Source: Callaeas wilsoni (lineage: Eukaryota > Chordata > Aves > Passeriformes > Callaeidae). From it: a stretch of DNA of 64,000 nt. Numbering within the stretch: position 1 is the stretch's first letter; each line of letters starts with the position of its first letter. The notes under the pieces are model-generated. The model was given only the letters and a program-made list of their open reading frames with translations. It ran no database searches and had not been told where the DNA came from. The position numbers were made by a program, and so were the translations under genes. The DNA lies in NCBI GenBank assembly GCA_013398955.1, contig VWPU01010321.1, positions 82,634 through 146,633 of the forward strand, in the 5' to 3' direction. Below, one piece after another: positions 11,061-23,445 of this stretch.

Positions 11061-12899
11061 TTGCCAGGCTGATGCACTGTAGTATTGAATTTTGATCCAG
11101 CTGTCCAACGTTACACTTTAGGCTATTGCCTTGCACTGTTGCTCTCTTCCCACACAGAGTCCAGAACAGTGCCTGACATGCAATTTTCTTCTCTTTGCAG
11201 AACAAAGCTGCTTAAAAAAGCAAAATGGCACCTTCCAGACATGCTCTATACACGTATCCCACCACCATTAAATGATGCAAACAAACTTATCTGTTCACAT
11301 TGCAAATATAGTTGAACTAGTAGGTCAATAAGAAATTAATTGAAGAATGTACTTGACAATGAAGATCCTTACGAAAAGGAACTCAACCATTAAATTACTC
11401 ACAAAGAGAACAGCAATGGTGATTGGAGCCTTACTGAAAAAAGAGACCAAATTAGATGGAGTATTTCCCAGAATTTATGTACAGTACCGTGTACTCTAGA
11501 TTCTCCTGCATGACCAAATCAACTTACAGAAAAATAAATTGCAAAAGGGAATAATATGTAAAACAAAAATAAAAAAATAGAGACAAACATATAAATGTCT
11601 CTGAGGAAGATAAAATAGAAATGTCAGCAGCAAACCAAACTGCATTTCTCATGGCTATTGCTACTTAAATACCTGACAGCTCAAATATATCACACCTTAT
11701 CTCTGAACCTAAACTTTTTTCTCTCCTTCTCCATACAGATAAATTTTACTATCTGCTCTTTCATGGGAGAAGAAACTGAGGCAGAGAAGGAAATTTAAAT
11801 TGCCCAATATTGCCCACTTCTTTGGATATGACCATGAGAAAGTATAGGCATATTGGTTGTCTGAAGGAGCTGGTCAGATCATACTACCCTACTTTGTGAG
11901 TAGAGAAGAAAGTAAACCAGAAGCAAATACTGCTGCATCAGCTATGAGACTGATGTGATTGTGTGGTTCAGGGCTGCTTTCAGGGGGCAGAGAGCCTGTG
12001 CTTCCAGTGCTCTGAATCTGACAAAAGAAGATGACTGTGTACAGAGACAAAAGAAAAATAAGGGTTTTTTCTCCCCTCATTTTGGAATATTAGAAAAATA
12101 CAGTATTTAGTAAGTAAGGTGTTTAGAAAGTCAGGGGTTGCCTGAGGCTTTCATTAAAACATTGCTCGAGGGAAGGATGACCAAGACGAATAATTAACAT
12201 GTTGCTTGGCTTGAGAGCAATGTTCCACATAATAGATGTTTGACAGCATGAATTCAGTCAGATATGCAGATTGCAAGTATTGCTACTTGGCTGAAACAGG
12301 CTTATTTGCTGGAGCTGGCCTAACTTACTAGGAGGTTTATTTGCAGATGGATTAACTAAAAAAAATCTCAAGGGCTTGGTACTCCAAGTGCTGGTGATTT
12401 ATTACCCTTGACTACACATATACATACCTACATATCTTTCTGAATAATGCTATAGAAAGAGATGATAGAAAACCGACTTCTTCTGCAGGCTCTGGAGGTA
12501 GCCTTTAATCAGTTTTCTGCTGGAGTTTGCTCTGTGCCAGACATTTCTGGTATACACATACCTTCTAGAGACAAAGCCTCTTGCAGGACATGACTTGTTT
12601 TGAGCTCCTACTTGTCCACAGTAGGACTTGAGAAATTGAGACACTGATGAGACATAAGATTAAAAGAGGAGGACCTAAATCTCTATTCATGAAAGAGATG
12701 TGAGAAAATAAAAGCTGTCAGGCTGAACTAAACTAACCTGTGCCTTTTCCCTGAAGGTGTCCAACTGTATATGATATGATGGAAATGACAGGCATAAGCC
12801 TTACAGCAGGTGATAGTTTAGAATCTAAGGACAAAGATTGTAACTCATGTTCAGAAGAGCCTTGGTTACACGATCCGTTTTGAATTTGACTAATCCCTT
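11061..12899. other. Unannotated DNA
   Basis: No repeat, RNA gene or convincing exon was recognised. Open frames are all under 80 codons. Confidence 0.55.
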
Positions 12900-13380
12900 T
12901 TAAGACTCAGTTACTTTATTGTTCTCTCAAATATCCTGTGGCAATGATTTCCATAGCTTTCTTTTTGCACACTGTGAAAGCAAAATTCTTTGTTGTAGCC
13001 TTGCTGCCTTGTGAGTCATAAACTCTCCACTGGTTCTTGTTTCATGAATTTTTCAAGTTTTTAATTTTATAGACCTCTGTCACTGTAAATTTCACCCATA
13101 GTCATCTCTTTTTCCAGATAAAAAACTATCTTGCCTAGTTTGTCCCCATGTTGGAAGCTGCCACATTCCTCTGGTCATGCCTGTTGTGCACATGTTGCCC
13201 TCTGCAGCTCCAGGGCACTTCCCAGCAATGAAGCAGGACTGCACATGTGCCATCTGGGGTGTGGGAGCACCATGCAGGCAGTCGGCAACATCATAATAGT
13301 GTTTTTCTCTTTTGCTATTACTTATAACAAATCCTAAAATTTGCATTGTCTTTGGATCACTGACCAAATGTCAGTGCCCT
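12900..13380 (-). mobile_element. Ancient CR1-type LINE fragment (3' part), minus strand
   Basis: The plus strand shows the recognisable reverse complement of a 3' coding and UTR region of old amniote CR1 elements, in order: TCCTGTGGCAATGATTTCCA, then a TTTTATAGACCTCT block at 13066, then CATAGTCATCTCTTTTTCC at 13097. These are followed by a GACTGCACATGTGCC...GGTGTGGG...ACCATG block near 13229-13275 and a CATAATAGTGTTTTTCT block near 13290. This order matches the long CR1 copies common in turtles and crocodilians, not the young avian CR1s elsewhere in the window. It is heavily decayed and carries no frame. Its boundaries are approximate. Confidence 0.72.
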
Positions 13381-13560
13381 GAGAGCACCACCCGTCCTGG
13401 CTGTCCTTGCCCACCCCTTCCATGGCTCCCCCATGCTGCCCACAGCCCATGACCCCATTCCAGCCACCCTTTGTCCCCTCCTTCCTTCTAACAGACAGCA
13501 GCCATCTCTCACTGCTGTCTGAGAGCTGATTTTTTTCGAGACTATCTGCAATTAATCTCA
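13381..13560. other. GC-richer patch with a perfect 10-bp hairpin
   Basis: The patch is clearly more C-rich than its flanks. It holds a perfect inverted repeat, CAGACAGCAG (13492-13501) and CTGCTGTCTG (13512-13521), with a 10-base loop. The stem is too short for a microRNA precursor. No function can be assigned. Confidence 0.5.
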
Positions 13561-15390
13561 GAGAGTAGGCAAGGGATGTGAATTGCTGTAACCTTCATAT
13601 CGCTGTGATGAAACTTGAAAAAGGCCATATGAAAAAAAGTCAGACACACATGCTGTTTTTCACATTACTAGTGATTACATGAGTGTTGAAACCTAGTTCA
13701 CTCCTTCAAGGAAATTTTGTACACAATCTCAAATCCTGTCAACTCCTAAATCGTGTAATGGACATCTATATTGGGTTTATAGGCAACATTCAACTGTGTA
13801 TTTTAGCTATTGTATTACTTAAGTTAGGCTGTGTAAAGACAGTAAGAATACTGCATAAAAGTACAACATACTCCTTTGACTCGTGTTGCTCAAAGCACAA
13901 AAATGTTATCTGTTACTTTGCTGGGGTGTGAGATTTCGATTTCACATTCTTCTTAAGTAATGAGACCCTTTGGATCACAGAAAGCAGAAGAAATAAGATG
14001 TGAATGATTAGAGTTTCCACTCTTTTCTTCAGCTGGAAGAAAAATAATGCCTCACCTGAGGAAATAATAAGACAAGACTGGGAAAAGGAAGAAAGAATGA
14101 AATGTTGGAGCTTGGTGGGTGCAAATTTACCCAGTCTATGTTTATATAACAGACTGAGGAAGAAGAGAAATGATGAAATTGTAATGACTTGAGTTGCTAA
14201 AAAAGTCAAATGCTTGTGATTTTGCAAAATACCTGGGAAACCCCCCTCAATTTAAGCCCTGGAAAATTATTTAAGATCAACGTAGAGTAGCGCATGGGGG
14301 TAGGGGAAGTAAGTGCACTCATGGTCACTAGATCAGCTACTTCCACTCTAGGAAAGAGCAGCACTTAATAAAATCTCAATTCTAGAACAACTCCATCTTC
14401 AATTTTGAAAATGTCCTGCTCCCTCCAGGTTTTAAAGGCTATTATTTGAAGTTACTGCTGACCTTTTTGTACACACAATGCTTGGAAAACAACTCATTTC
14501 AGCTGAGAAAGAATGGACAACAGTATCCCATACAAAGTCCTTTAAAAATGAAAGCCTTTTATAGTACACAAGACAGAAAATTTGCTCTATACATTCAAAA
14601 GATACAACATCCTTGGATTGCTTCTGTAGAAGAGAAGTTATTCTAAATAATCCACCATTTTATGTTTAAAGACAGTTAATTGTGTCCAAGAGAATAGGTT
14701 AGGTGAATAAAATAAGGATATTGGCTAGAAAGTATGGAATCGAGCAGAGTCATTGAGTGAGGAGGAGTTGCCTGCTGGCTGGCACTTGAGAAGGGCCCCG
14801 GCTTCAGGACCATATCGGCTGGGAATGCAACACCTTCCTCTTTGTTTAAAATTGGCAGTTGTTTAATATCACTGGGTAGAAGAGGCAGACTGACAAATGG
14901 CTAGAATATGAGTGGTTTTGGCCATTTAACTTTGGCAAACAGTTTATCCCTGGAGTAACTAGGTGCATCTAAGTTAATGTTTCTGTTCACATCAGTTGAA
15001 GCAAATCCTCTGTTCATCCTTTGTCCTGGGCACTGGTTTGTACTGCAGCATCGTCTTGGAACATGCAGAGTAGCACTGTCTTTTTGGATGAAACAAAACA
15101 GAAAGATGTACTCCAGAAGTGCATTCATTGCACAAAGTTCTAAAGACAGGTGCACTTGGAACACAAGTGAGGCTAGAGCTTGTCCAAAATAAAAGTCCCC
15201 AAAATTCGTACAGTGTTGTCATCATGTCCTCAACACCAAAGCCTCATCTGGTTTTCCTGATGGGTTTCTGTGGGGGCCACACTACTTGCTAGTGAAAACA
15301 CAGCTACTGCAGTTCAAACCACCCAGGCACTAAGAGCTGCCCAGTTGCCAATCCACTTACCCAGCATATGGAAAAAAATTAGGCTAAAAA
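13561..15390. other. Unannotated AT-rich DNA
   Basis: Nothing recognisable was found apart from short chance frames. Confidence 0.55.
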
Positions 15391-15766
15391 TGCAGCACTC
15401 TTCCTCTTAGTATTGCCGTAGCAATGGGGAATAAAGACACACGGACACCCTTGCTTGCTCCGAAGAAGATGATTTATTGCAACACACCGAACCCGTTTAT
15501 GTTTTAAACTTGACCCAAACCAGGCAGGCACTGGCTGCCCAGCACTGCGGTGTGGCTGTTCACATCCCTTTCCCCACTCAGCTCTCTGATCACGCGGCGC
15601 CCACGCGTCTCCCCAGCCCATCACTGCCTCCCGCACGAGGCAAGCACCTGCCAGCCGTGCAGCCCATCTCTGCTGACAGGACCTGCTTTCCACCTCCCTG
15701 ATAGCCGAACCTTTCCCAGAGGGCTTTCTGTTGAGCAGGGGTGAACAGGATTTCTTGTCTCCCACA
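15391..15766 (-). mobile_element. Solo LTR of an endogenous retrovirus (ERVK-like), minus strand
   Basis: Read on the minus strand, the block starts TGTGGGAGAC at 15766 and ends GTGCTGCA at 15391, with the TG and CA termini expected of an LTR. A poly(A) signal AATAAA (minus strand, 15478-15473) lies about 80 bases before the 3' end. It is followed by the GTGT-rich and T-rich stretch typical of an R-U5 boundary. A TTTAAAACATAAA block about 30 bases upstream of it could serve as a weak TATA element. The block is GC-rich compared with its flanks, with CpG sites at 15593-15608, consistent with a separate origin. No internal viral sequence or matching second LTR is present, so it is a solo LTR. 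I found no clean target-site duplication, so the ends may be off by some bases. Confidence 0.68.
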
Positions 15767-18700
15767 TTGTGCCTTTAGGCAACAAAGACAAATTGGAATA
15801 GGAAAGCCTGAAAACAGAAGTGCTCCACCCCCTCATTCATACCATTTATAGAGACCTATTTACTCCTAATATCCCCACTCAAGCTTGCTGTAAGAAATTA
15901 AATCATAACATGTATTTTAAATTAAAGTGAGCCATGACAATCATTCCTTTTGGTGTCCAGTTCCAATCACCTCTTAAGAGAATTTACACTGCCAACAGAT
16001 GGAAATTGTATGTGTAATTTTGATAGCACTTTTGCTGACAAAGTCATTTAATTAATGGCAGTGAAATCTAAGATTGGAAGTGAACCACGCCAGAAAAAAT
16101 AATTATTGCCTGCTGTAATTTCCCCCCCAATGTCCACCTGCATTATTTATACGATCTATTAAATGGTGCATGCTTTTAAGTAGTTTAGTTACATTTTGAG
16201 AATGACCCATTCAAATCAAAACAGCATTTTTCTAACTCTGGATTATAAATGTCATATAAAATATATTTTTATAATTTAGAATGAGAACTATAAATGGCAA
16301 TCACCTAAGTGAGAAAAGGAAAACAGATACATTGGGAATAAAGGGCTGACTGCTCTTGATTATTCCTGTATTTGGCTTGGATGGTCTGGCTGGTTAAAGG
16401 AGTGGCCTTGAGCAGCTTTCTTTGCTAAAATTTCTCTGATGGCCCTTTAGGCAGTACAGTTTTGCCACACAGTTTTATAGACTCTTGTGTGAGAAGTGCT
16501 GCTCTGCATCAATATACAGCTCTGCTCACTTAACCTATGTTAAATTTTACTGGGATATGGAGTTATTCAAAGCAGGGAACTCTGCAGAGCCCTCCTCCTC
16601 AAGGACAATTACTAAGTGGACAACAAAAAAAAGTGAAAGCGAGTAATGAAATCCTGCTATGAAATTTCAGTGGCATTCCTTAAAATATTTTAAATGTCTG
16701 TCCTCTATTCTTCTTAGAAGAAGGAGAATATTCCTAGAGTTGCTTCAGATTGGGATTTCATTTTTGATCTAAGACAGATTGCTCTTGCCATTTCTTTGTA
16801 CTGATGATGCCTCAGATGTTCTTCCCGTAGAAACTTCAGCAATATAAACCTTCTGTGTGCAACAGGAGTGATACCAAATCTTAGTTATGGGGGATATGAT
16901 AATTGCATATTAATGACTTTTTTTGGAATGATGTTAATTACATAGCTGGTATATAGAACTATTAAAATTTGTGGTTGCCATTTTCAAAGGTGTTTCTCAA
17001 AACTTATGCATCTAAACCTCCTTGATACTATTCTCAGTCTGATTATTTTTTCTTATAGGGGCTTTAGTGAAAACCAGCGGTGCTCAGCACTGTTGGAACA
17101 AAATTCCATAGCTAAATATGGATTTACGAATCTGCTGAAAGCATCAGGGACCTTCTGTTCCCCCATAGTTTGTTTTATACATAATATAGCTGAATAAAAA
17201 GAAGGCTTTGAGGTACTAGTATAATCCAGTGAAAGCTGCAGTTTAATCTGTGAATATATGTTAGAGAGTATTTCCATTTTTGTGGTTTATATCATCAGTT
17301 ATTTGTCACTGAAAAACAGATAAAACAAACAGAACATTGTCTGAGTAAAAGTGTATGGATGACGAAAAACAAAGAAAACCATTGATCCTCTTAATTTCTA
17401 TAAATAAGGAGAGAATTCTTTTCTGAAGTTGTATGACTCTCTGAGACACAGTATGTGCTTTAAAGTGTTAAATCCAAATTATTTCAAAATTGAAATCAGC
17501 TATATTGGCACATACCGTACCTGCCACTGAAATCCTGGAATGGGCTTACAGGTATTTGTGAATTGAACACCTTAGGGATGATGATCTCTGCGTGACTGGG
17601 GAAACAGCCTGGCAGTAATGAACAATGAAGTAGTACCACAGTACTCATTAGTCATTAATGTAAAACTGAGACATATTTTTTTAAACCAGAGACATTTGTG
17701 CTCTGCCTCTGAAATTCAAGGGGTTTTCCAGTCATATCCTGTGTCCACATCCCAGCTCACACACAGGAGAGAGATGTAAATCTTTTTGCATTGGTTGTGA
17801 TTCCTCTTTGTAAATAAGAAAGTAACAGAAGTCTAAATAATTTGTTGGCTTTGGCCTTCTGCTTCACGGTAGAAATCAAAACATGTGACAGGAAGAGTTT
17901 ACATTTCTTTTTCCATGTTCATTCAATTTTATGGATCACTGAGTTATTTAGACCTACAGTACTTAACCTCCTTGTTTTTCTAATAAGAATTGACTGGTAT
18001 GTCTTTTTTCTATTTCCTTACTCTTTGGTTTTGTTTCTTAATAGAAATAATGACACCTATGACATAATGGTTATCAACCTTCCTTAATAACTTTTTGAAG
18101 AGCTGTAAAAAAAGTCAAACAGCTTCAGAAGGTTAATAAATAGCTAGTTTTTCTTTAATCACTGGTTGGTTAGCTTTAAAAAGAATTTTAAGAAAAGTTG
18201 GAGAGCAGCATTTGATTTTGCACAATTCATGCTGCAGAATGGCATGAATTAAGGATGGAAATCTTTCTTGTAAATCTTGTCTTCTTGAGTTTAGACCTTT
18301 AATATACCTTTTTGGAGTGTTTGGTGTTGGGGTTTTTTTTGTTTGTTCTTGGTTTTGGGGATTTTTTGGGGGGTGCATGTGCGCAGAAAACTGAATTACT
18401 GAATTGAATTGTTGCAATTTATATCACTGAAAAAAATATATTTGTCCTGGATTCAAAGGCAGATCAACTTATTGTAAGAAGTGAAGTATCATCATCTTTT
18501 CCAATCCTTCCTTAACACTATATAAGTATTTTTAGGCACTCAGATTCATTCATAGTGAATCAATTTGGAACACTGACGCTGTGTCTGAAGACTTGAAAAA
18601 TAACATTACTGCAATAATAATTTTCAATAAAACTAGTCAGACAAGAGGATGATTACCATTTGCAAACAGTCATGAAGCCGTGAATTAATTTTATGAAAGT

Positions 18701-20339
18701 GTGATGAACTAAACTGGTTCAAAATTATCATTATCACCACTGCATGTAGCTATCCTTAATCTATATTTTGAATATATCTTTATTTAACCAGGATGAAAAA
18801 AGCTGCCTAAAATTCCTTTTGACATAGAACATAACAATATAGCAATCTCTACAAAACTCATAATTCTCAGGGAAATTGTTAACCAATTATAAACATAACA
18901 CAAAATATCAATGGCTATGATGTATTTTAAACACAATTATGATAATAAAGTATAATCAAATATGTGCAAGCAGTAGCAATTACTAGTGCATATCATTAAG
19001 CCATCTGCTAATTAATCCTAAGCAATAATATGGTTTATTTAATAAGTTTCAGCATTTCCCTTTGAAGATGTCTACAGAAAAATAAGTGGTTTATGTCTGG
19101 TGAAGCAGGAAATGATTCTATGAGACTACAGTTTTGTAATAACTTGGAACCTCTCAGATGTTTTTATTTAATTGCTGCCACTACTGCAATAATTTTAAAT
19201 ATCACCAGGCTGCTGAGAGAAAAACCTGTGAGAACAAGAGCGTGGGAGCTGCTTTTGAGTAGAAAGCAGTTCACAACAGCCAACACATTGATCACAGAAG
19301 AGGTCATCTCGAAGGCCTGAAATGATAGGAGAACCTCCAATTTATTTCATGGCACTGCATATGGGATGGGAACACTCAGTACCGTAAGATATAAACTGCT
19401 TTAGTTTTACTACCGAATTCAGTAGCTTTATGTAATTGTTCCATCTGGCTAAATACCTCATAGTTAGTGTCTGGTATTTTAAGTATCAAACATTTTTCCC
19501 TGTCATCCTAAAATTTGCTGCTACACATATAGAATATGTTTTGTTATTCTCTCATGTGAACATCTACTATGAGAACTGATCTACTATCAGTTTCCTTATT
19601 TCCTCTGTGAAAAAGTCCATTCTGCCAAGTATAAAGGACTATCCTCCCATAACGAAATAAAATATTTAAAGTATATTATAGGCATAGAACTCCCTAAAGA
19701 TTTAGAAAACATTCTTTAAACTGCACATAATACATCTAGCGCCAAGTCTTTTGACACAGCTTCATTTTCTTAAAGAAGGAAAGATGTTGCAATTTAGTGT
19801 TTTATGTATTTTATAGTGTTTGAACTGCTACTCCAATAAATGCTAAATTAGCAATATTTGTTTTAAAAAGGGACAGCTTGTGCAAACCTTAGAGAGATGG
19901 AGGATTAAGTGATACTTTCATCAATCAAGATGACATTGCTTTTCAGGAGAAGGAGAGGGGGGCTGTGAGAAGGCAACGGGGGGAACAATCAACTTCCATT
20001 TCTCTTGAAGGAAGTACTGCAGGGATTTATCAGCTGGCAAGTCAAATGCAGAAAATGTCATCTGATAAAAGGCTGTGGTCTGATCCATCAAATCCTCTGA
20101 AACTCTGCTGAAGAAAGTATGGTGCAAAGAGAATAATTTCCAATTTAAACCACTCTACGGGTAGAAGCATTTCATATGGATTTTATCTGACAGTAAGATT
20201 AAATCAGCTCAGTTAAAAACAGAAAAGGAGCACTTGAGTTTTCATGGTCCTTAACTTTTTCAAATAAAGGAATAAAACATGACCTTGCGTGTCTTATTCA
20301 CTAGAACCAGAGAGCCAGAACAGTCAGGGTCCTGCAAAT
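15767..20339. other. Long unannotated AT-rich stretch
   Basis: No mobile element or gene was recognised. A G/T-rich segment at 18322-18373 contains several G-runs separated by T-runs. Homeodomain-like TAATTA cores occur at 16049-16055 and 19007-19018 within sequence free of visible repeats. Open frames are short. Confidence 0.5.
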
Positions 20340-20926
20340 CTAAAGTAAAGAGACTACAGTACAAAGGGACATGACTTTGCAGTGCTCATAGTGACACTGC
20401 TGCTGCTGCCTGAAGAGGAAGGTTGAGAGTGACCAGCTTGTTACTAGCCACTGACAGCTTCTGCGAGGTGCATCGCTCCTGCTCTGTAAATGAGCCCAGC
20501 TTTTATTTTTAAACCCAACCCAACCGATTTGATCACTGGCATAAGGCAACCCTGATAGTGGTGGCCTGGTCTGTGGCATCAGGCTGTGAAGTGGAGCTAG
20601 GCTGAGCCCAGTGACCAGCTCCCAGACCTTGCATGAAACTCTTGGATTCATCTTACCTTCCTCAGTCTCCTTTCAACAGTTAGTTATGCACTGAGACCAA
20701 CGTGCAGGTCTCCTCTAACAAGTAGGTCTCCTCTAGGTGCACAAGCCAGCAAAAAGAGCAAAGGAAACATCGTCCAAGCCATGTCCGCAGTGGGTGGAAA
20801 TCTGGAGACAGTTCCAAGCTGGGTTTGCAGGAGAAGCCTCTCTGTGCTTCCAGTCAAATCCCTGCCTGCCCCCTCATTCCTCTCCAGGCAATGACTCACC
20901 TCCTGTAGCAGGCAGAGGAACTGCAC
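20340..20926 (-). other. GC-richer block with a signal-peptide-like open frame (hypothetical)
   Basis: This block is richer in G and C than its surroundings and has open frames on the minus strand at 20340-20651 and 20684-20926. Within the second, an internal ATG in acceptable Kozak context opens MAWTMFPLLFLLACA, which looks like a secretory leader: a short polar start, a hydrophobic core and small residues at the end. The frame stops 32 codons after that ATG, and no immunoglobulin or other domain follows. A minus-strand donor-like GTGAGT lies at 20902-20897. I recognise no gene. A chance hydrophobic frame is the simplest reading. Confidence 0.15.
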
Positions 20927-21728
20927 GGCTGTGCCCAGGGTAGGACAGCCACCCTAAGCCAGGTTTCCTCCCTTCCTGCTTTGCCAGTCAATTGTGTTAA
21001 TCCACTTTGTTTCACTCCTGTCTCATGAGATGAAGTGCAATCACAAGCAGAATATGCACTATCACACACATGACTTATACAGCATTTTGTATATTTATTC
21101 TTATTACTTAAACACAACCTTCCACCTGATCTTGAATCCCTCATAGTTATGTAAAGCCATCTTTATCAAAAAGTAGGAGATAATACAAATGCCAAATGAG
21201 CTCACGACAGAAGAGACAACACAAGCTAGCAATTACAGCAGAAAAAAGAATGCTTTATACAAATATAAGGCAAAGCATTTTTATTTGTGTCTAATAATAA
21301 TATAAAAAAATTATCTCTATCATTTGATGTCTCAGTCAAAATAAATAACACCATTAAAAATATTATTTTACTGATGTCTGGGACTTAAAAAGACATCAGC
21401 TTCCACAGTTCCTAAGGAAATCAAACAGCACATTTTTAAACTGCAGGTTACCAGTATAAAACAAAATATTGCCATTGGCACTTTATGCAAATCAAAGAAA
21501 AAGATAGTTTTTTCAGTAAATAAAGCCAAAATAGACAAAATAATAAATGCAGCTACAATATGCTCATAGTTCTTCATGGCAAAAATCTACGGACTTATAC
21601 AATTTAATCTATACATAGGAACTTTGATAAGAATTTTATGCAACAGAAGGATTATTTGAGGGGGTGAAGCAAAGGAAAAATCTAGTGTGTCATGAGCTGT
21701 TATTCCAACTTGAAAGCATGCAAGCTTG
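20927..21728. other. Unannotated DNA
   Basis: Nothing recognisable was found. It becomes AT-rich again toward the CR1 3' end. Confidence 0.55.
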
Positions 21729-23445
21729 ACAGTCCAACCTATGACCAAACACCACCTTGTCAACTGGACTAAGTGCCACATCTAGTCTTTTCGTAAACAC
21801 TTCCAGGAACAGTTACTCCACCACTTCGCTGGGCAACCCATTCCAATGCCCAATGAGCTTTTCTGTGAAGAACTTCCTGTGTCCAACTTAAACTTCTCCT
21901 GGTGCAGTTTAACACTGTGTCCTCCTGTCCTGTCGCTGGTTGCCTGGGAGAAGAGGCTGACTGCCACCTGGCTCCCATCTCCTTTCACAGAGTTGTAGAG
22001 TGATAAGGCTCCCCTGAGTCTCCTCCTCTCCAGGCTAAACACTCCCTCAGCCACTCTTCGTAGGACTTGTGCTCCAGACTCTTCCATGGCCTTTTTGCCC
22101 TTCTCTGGACACTTTCCAGCAGCCCAGAACTGGACGCAGCACTCAAGGTGTGGCCTCACCAGTGCTGAGTACAGGGGAAGAATCACTTCCCTGGTCCTGC
22201 TGGCCACACCATTCCTGATACAGGCCAGGATGCCATTGGCATTTTTGGCCACGTGGGACACGGCTGGCCCATGTTCAATCGCTTGTGGACCAGTACCTCC
22301 AGGTCCCTTTCTGCCTGGTCTCTGTCCAGCCACTCTGTCCCCAGCCTGTAGCGCTGCAGGGGTTGTTGTGGCCAAAGTGCAGAATTCGGCGCTTGAACTT
22401 GTAAACCTCATATTGTTGGACTCAGCCCATAAACCCAGCCTGTCCAATCCCTCTGCAGAGCCCTCCTACCCTCCAGCAGATCGACACTTGTGCCCAGCTT
22501 GGTGTCATCTGCAAATTTGCTAATGGTACACTCAATCCCCATATCCAGACCATCAATGAAGACATTAAACAGGACTGGCCCCAGTACTGACCCCTGGGGG
22601 ACCCCACTGGTGCCTGGCTGCCACCTGGATGCAGCACCGTTCACCACCACTCTCTGGCCTGGCCATCCAGCCAGTTTTTAAACTAGTGAAGAGTGCACAT
22701 GTCCAAGTCATGGGCTGACAGCTTTTCCAGGAGCATGCTGTGGGAGACAGTGTCAAAGGCTTTGTTGAGGTCCAGGTAGACAATATCCACAGCCTTGCCT
22801 TCATCCACCAGGTGGGTCACCTGGTCATAAAAGGAGATCAGGTTGGTCAGGCGGGACCTGCCGCTACTAAATCCATGCTGTCTGGGTCTGGTCCCCTGGC
22901 TGTCCTGTAAGTGCCATGTGATTGCACTCAGGAAGGTCTGTTCCATAACCTTGCTGGGCACTGAGGTCAGGCTGACAGGCCTGTAGTTTCCCAGGTTCTC
23001 CTTCCAGCCCCCTTATAGATGACTGCCAGTTTCCAGTCATCTGGGACCTCCTCAGTCAGCCAGGATTGATGATAAATCATGGAGAGTGGCTTGGTGAGCT
23101 CTTCTGCCAGCTCCATCATCACCTGCGGATCCCATCTGGTCCCACAGACTTGTGAACATCTATGTGACTCAGCTGGTCTCTAACTGCTCCCTCCTGGATT
23201 ACGGGGGGGCTATTCTGCTCCCTGACACCATCTATTAGCTGAGGAGGTCAGCTGTCCTGAGGACCACCTGCCTTATTGTTGAAAACCAAGGAAAAGAAGG
23301 TGTTAAGTACCTCAGCTTTTTCTTTATTTTTTGGTGACTATATTTTCCACCATGCCCAATAAAGAATGGAGGTTTTCCTTACCCCTCCTTTTGCTATTAA
23401 TGCATTTATAGAAACATTTTTAATTGTCCTTTACAGAAGTGATTA
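21729..23445 (-). mobile_element. CR1 LINE, longest copy in the window, minus strand
   Basis: The element reads from its 3' UTR at 21729 (AGTCCAACC-type start; the terminal octamer-like repeats are missing) back through the C-terminal ORF2 region and the reverse transcriptase to the endonuclease-RT linker. The linker is visible near 23270-23320 as the reverse complement of an AEVLNTFF-coding stretch. Similarity fades near 23445. It is 5'-truncated, lacking the endonuclease and ORF1. It is better preserved than the other copies: the conserved blocks appear in correct order, with only two or three frame changes. Confidence 0.94.
21782..22961 (-). pseudogene. CR1 ORF2 reverse transcriptase in three frames
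   Basis: Three minus-strand frames together cover most of the RT and C-terminal domain. 22961-22683 has VTHLVDEGKAVDIVYLDLNK followed by AFDTVSH (motif A; the usual F before SK/NK is L). 22650-22408 has [15 protein letters not shown] and then [10 protein letters not shown], with the catalytic aspartate pair intact at 22504-22515. 22447-21782 has SRTREVILPLYSALVRPHLE, the CR1 C-terminal signature, and a SLERRRLRGALS block. Each segment is in a different frame, so at least two indels separate them and no functional enzyme can be made. In a live element this protein would nick DNA, copy the CR1 RNA at the target and act in the nucleus. The long plus-strand frame at 22086-22523 is its shadow. Confidence 0.93.

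Noticed and set aside
13492..13521. Hairpin as a microRNA precursor
   Set aside because: The 10-bp stem is far shorter than a pre-miRNA stem.
22086..22523. 145-codon plus-strand frame
   Set aside because: It is the antisense shadow of the minus-strand CR1 reverse transcriptase.
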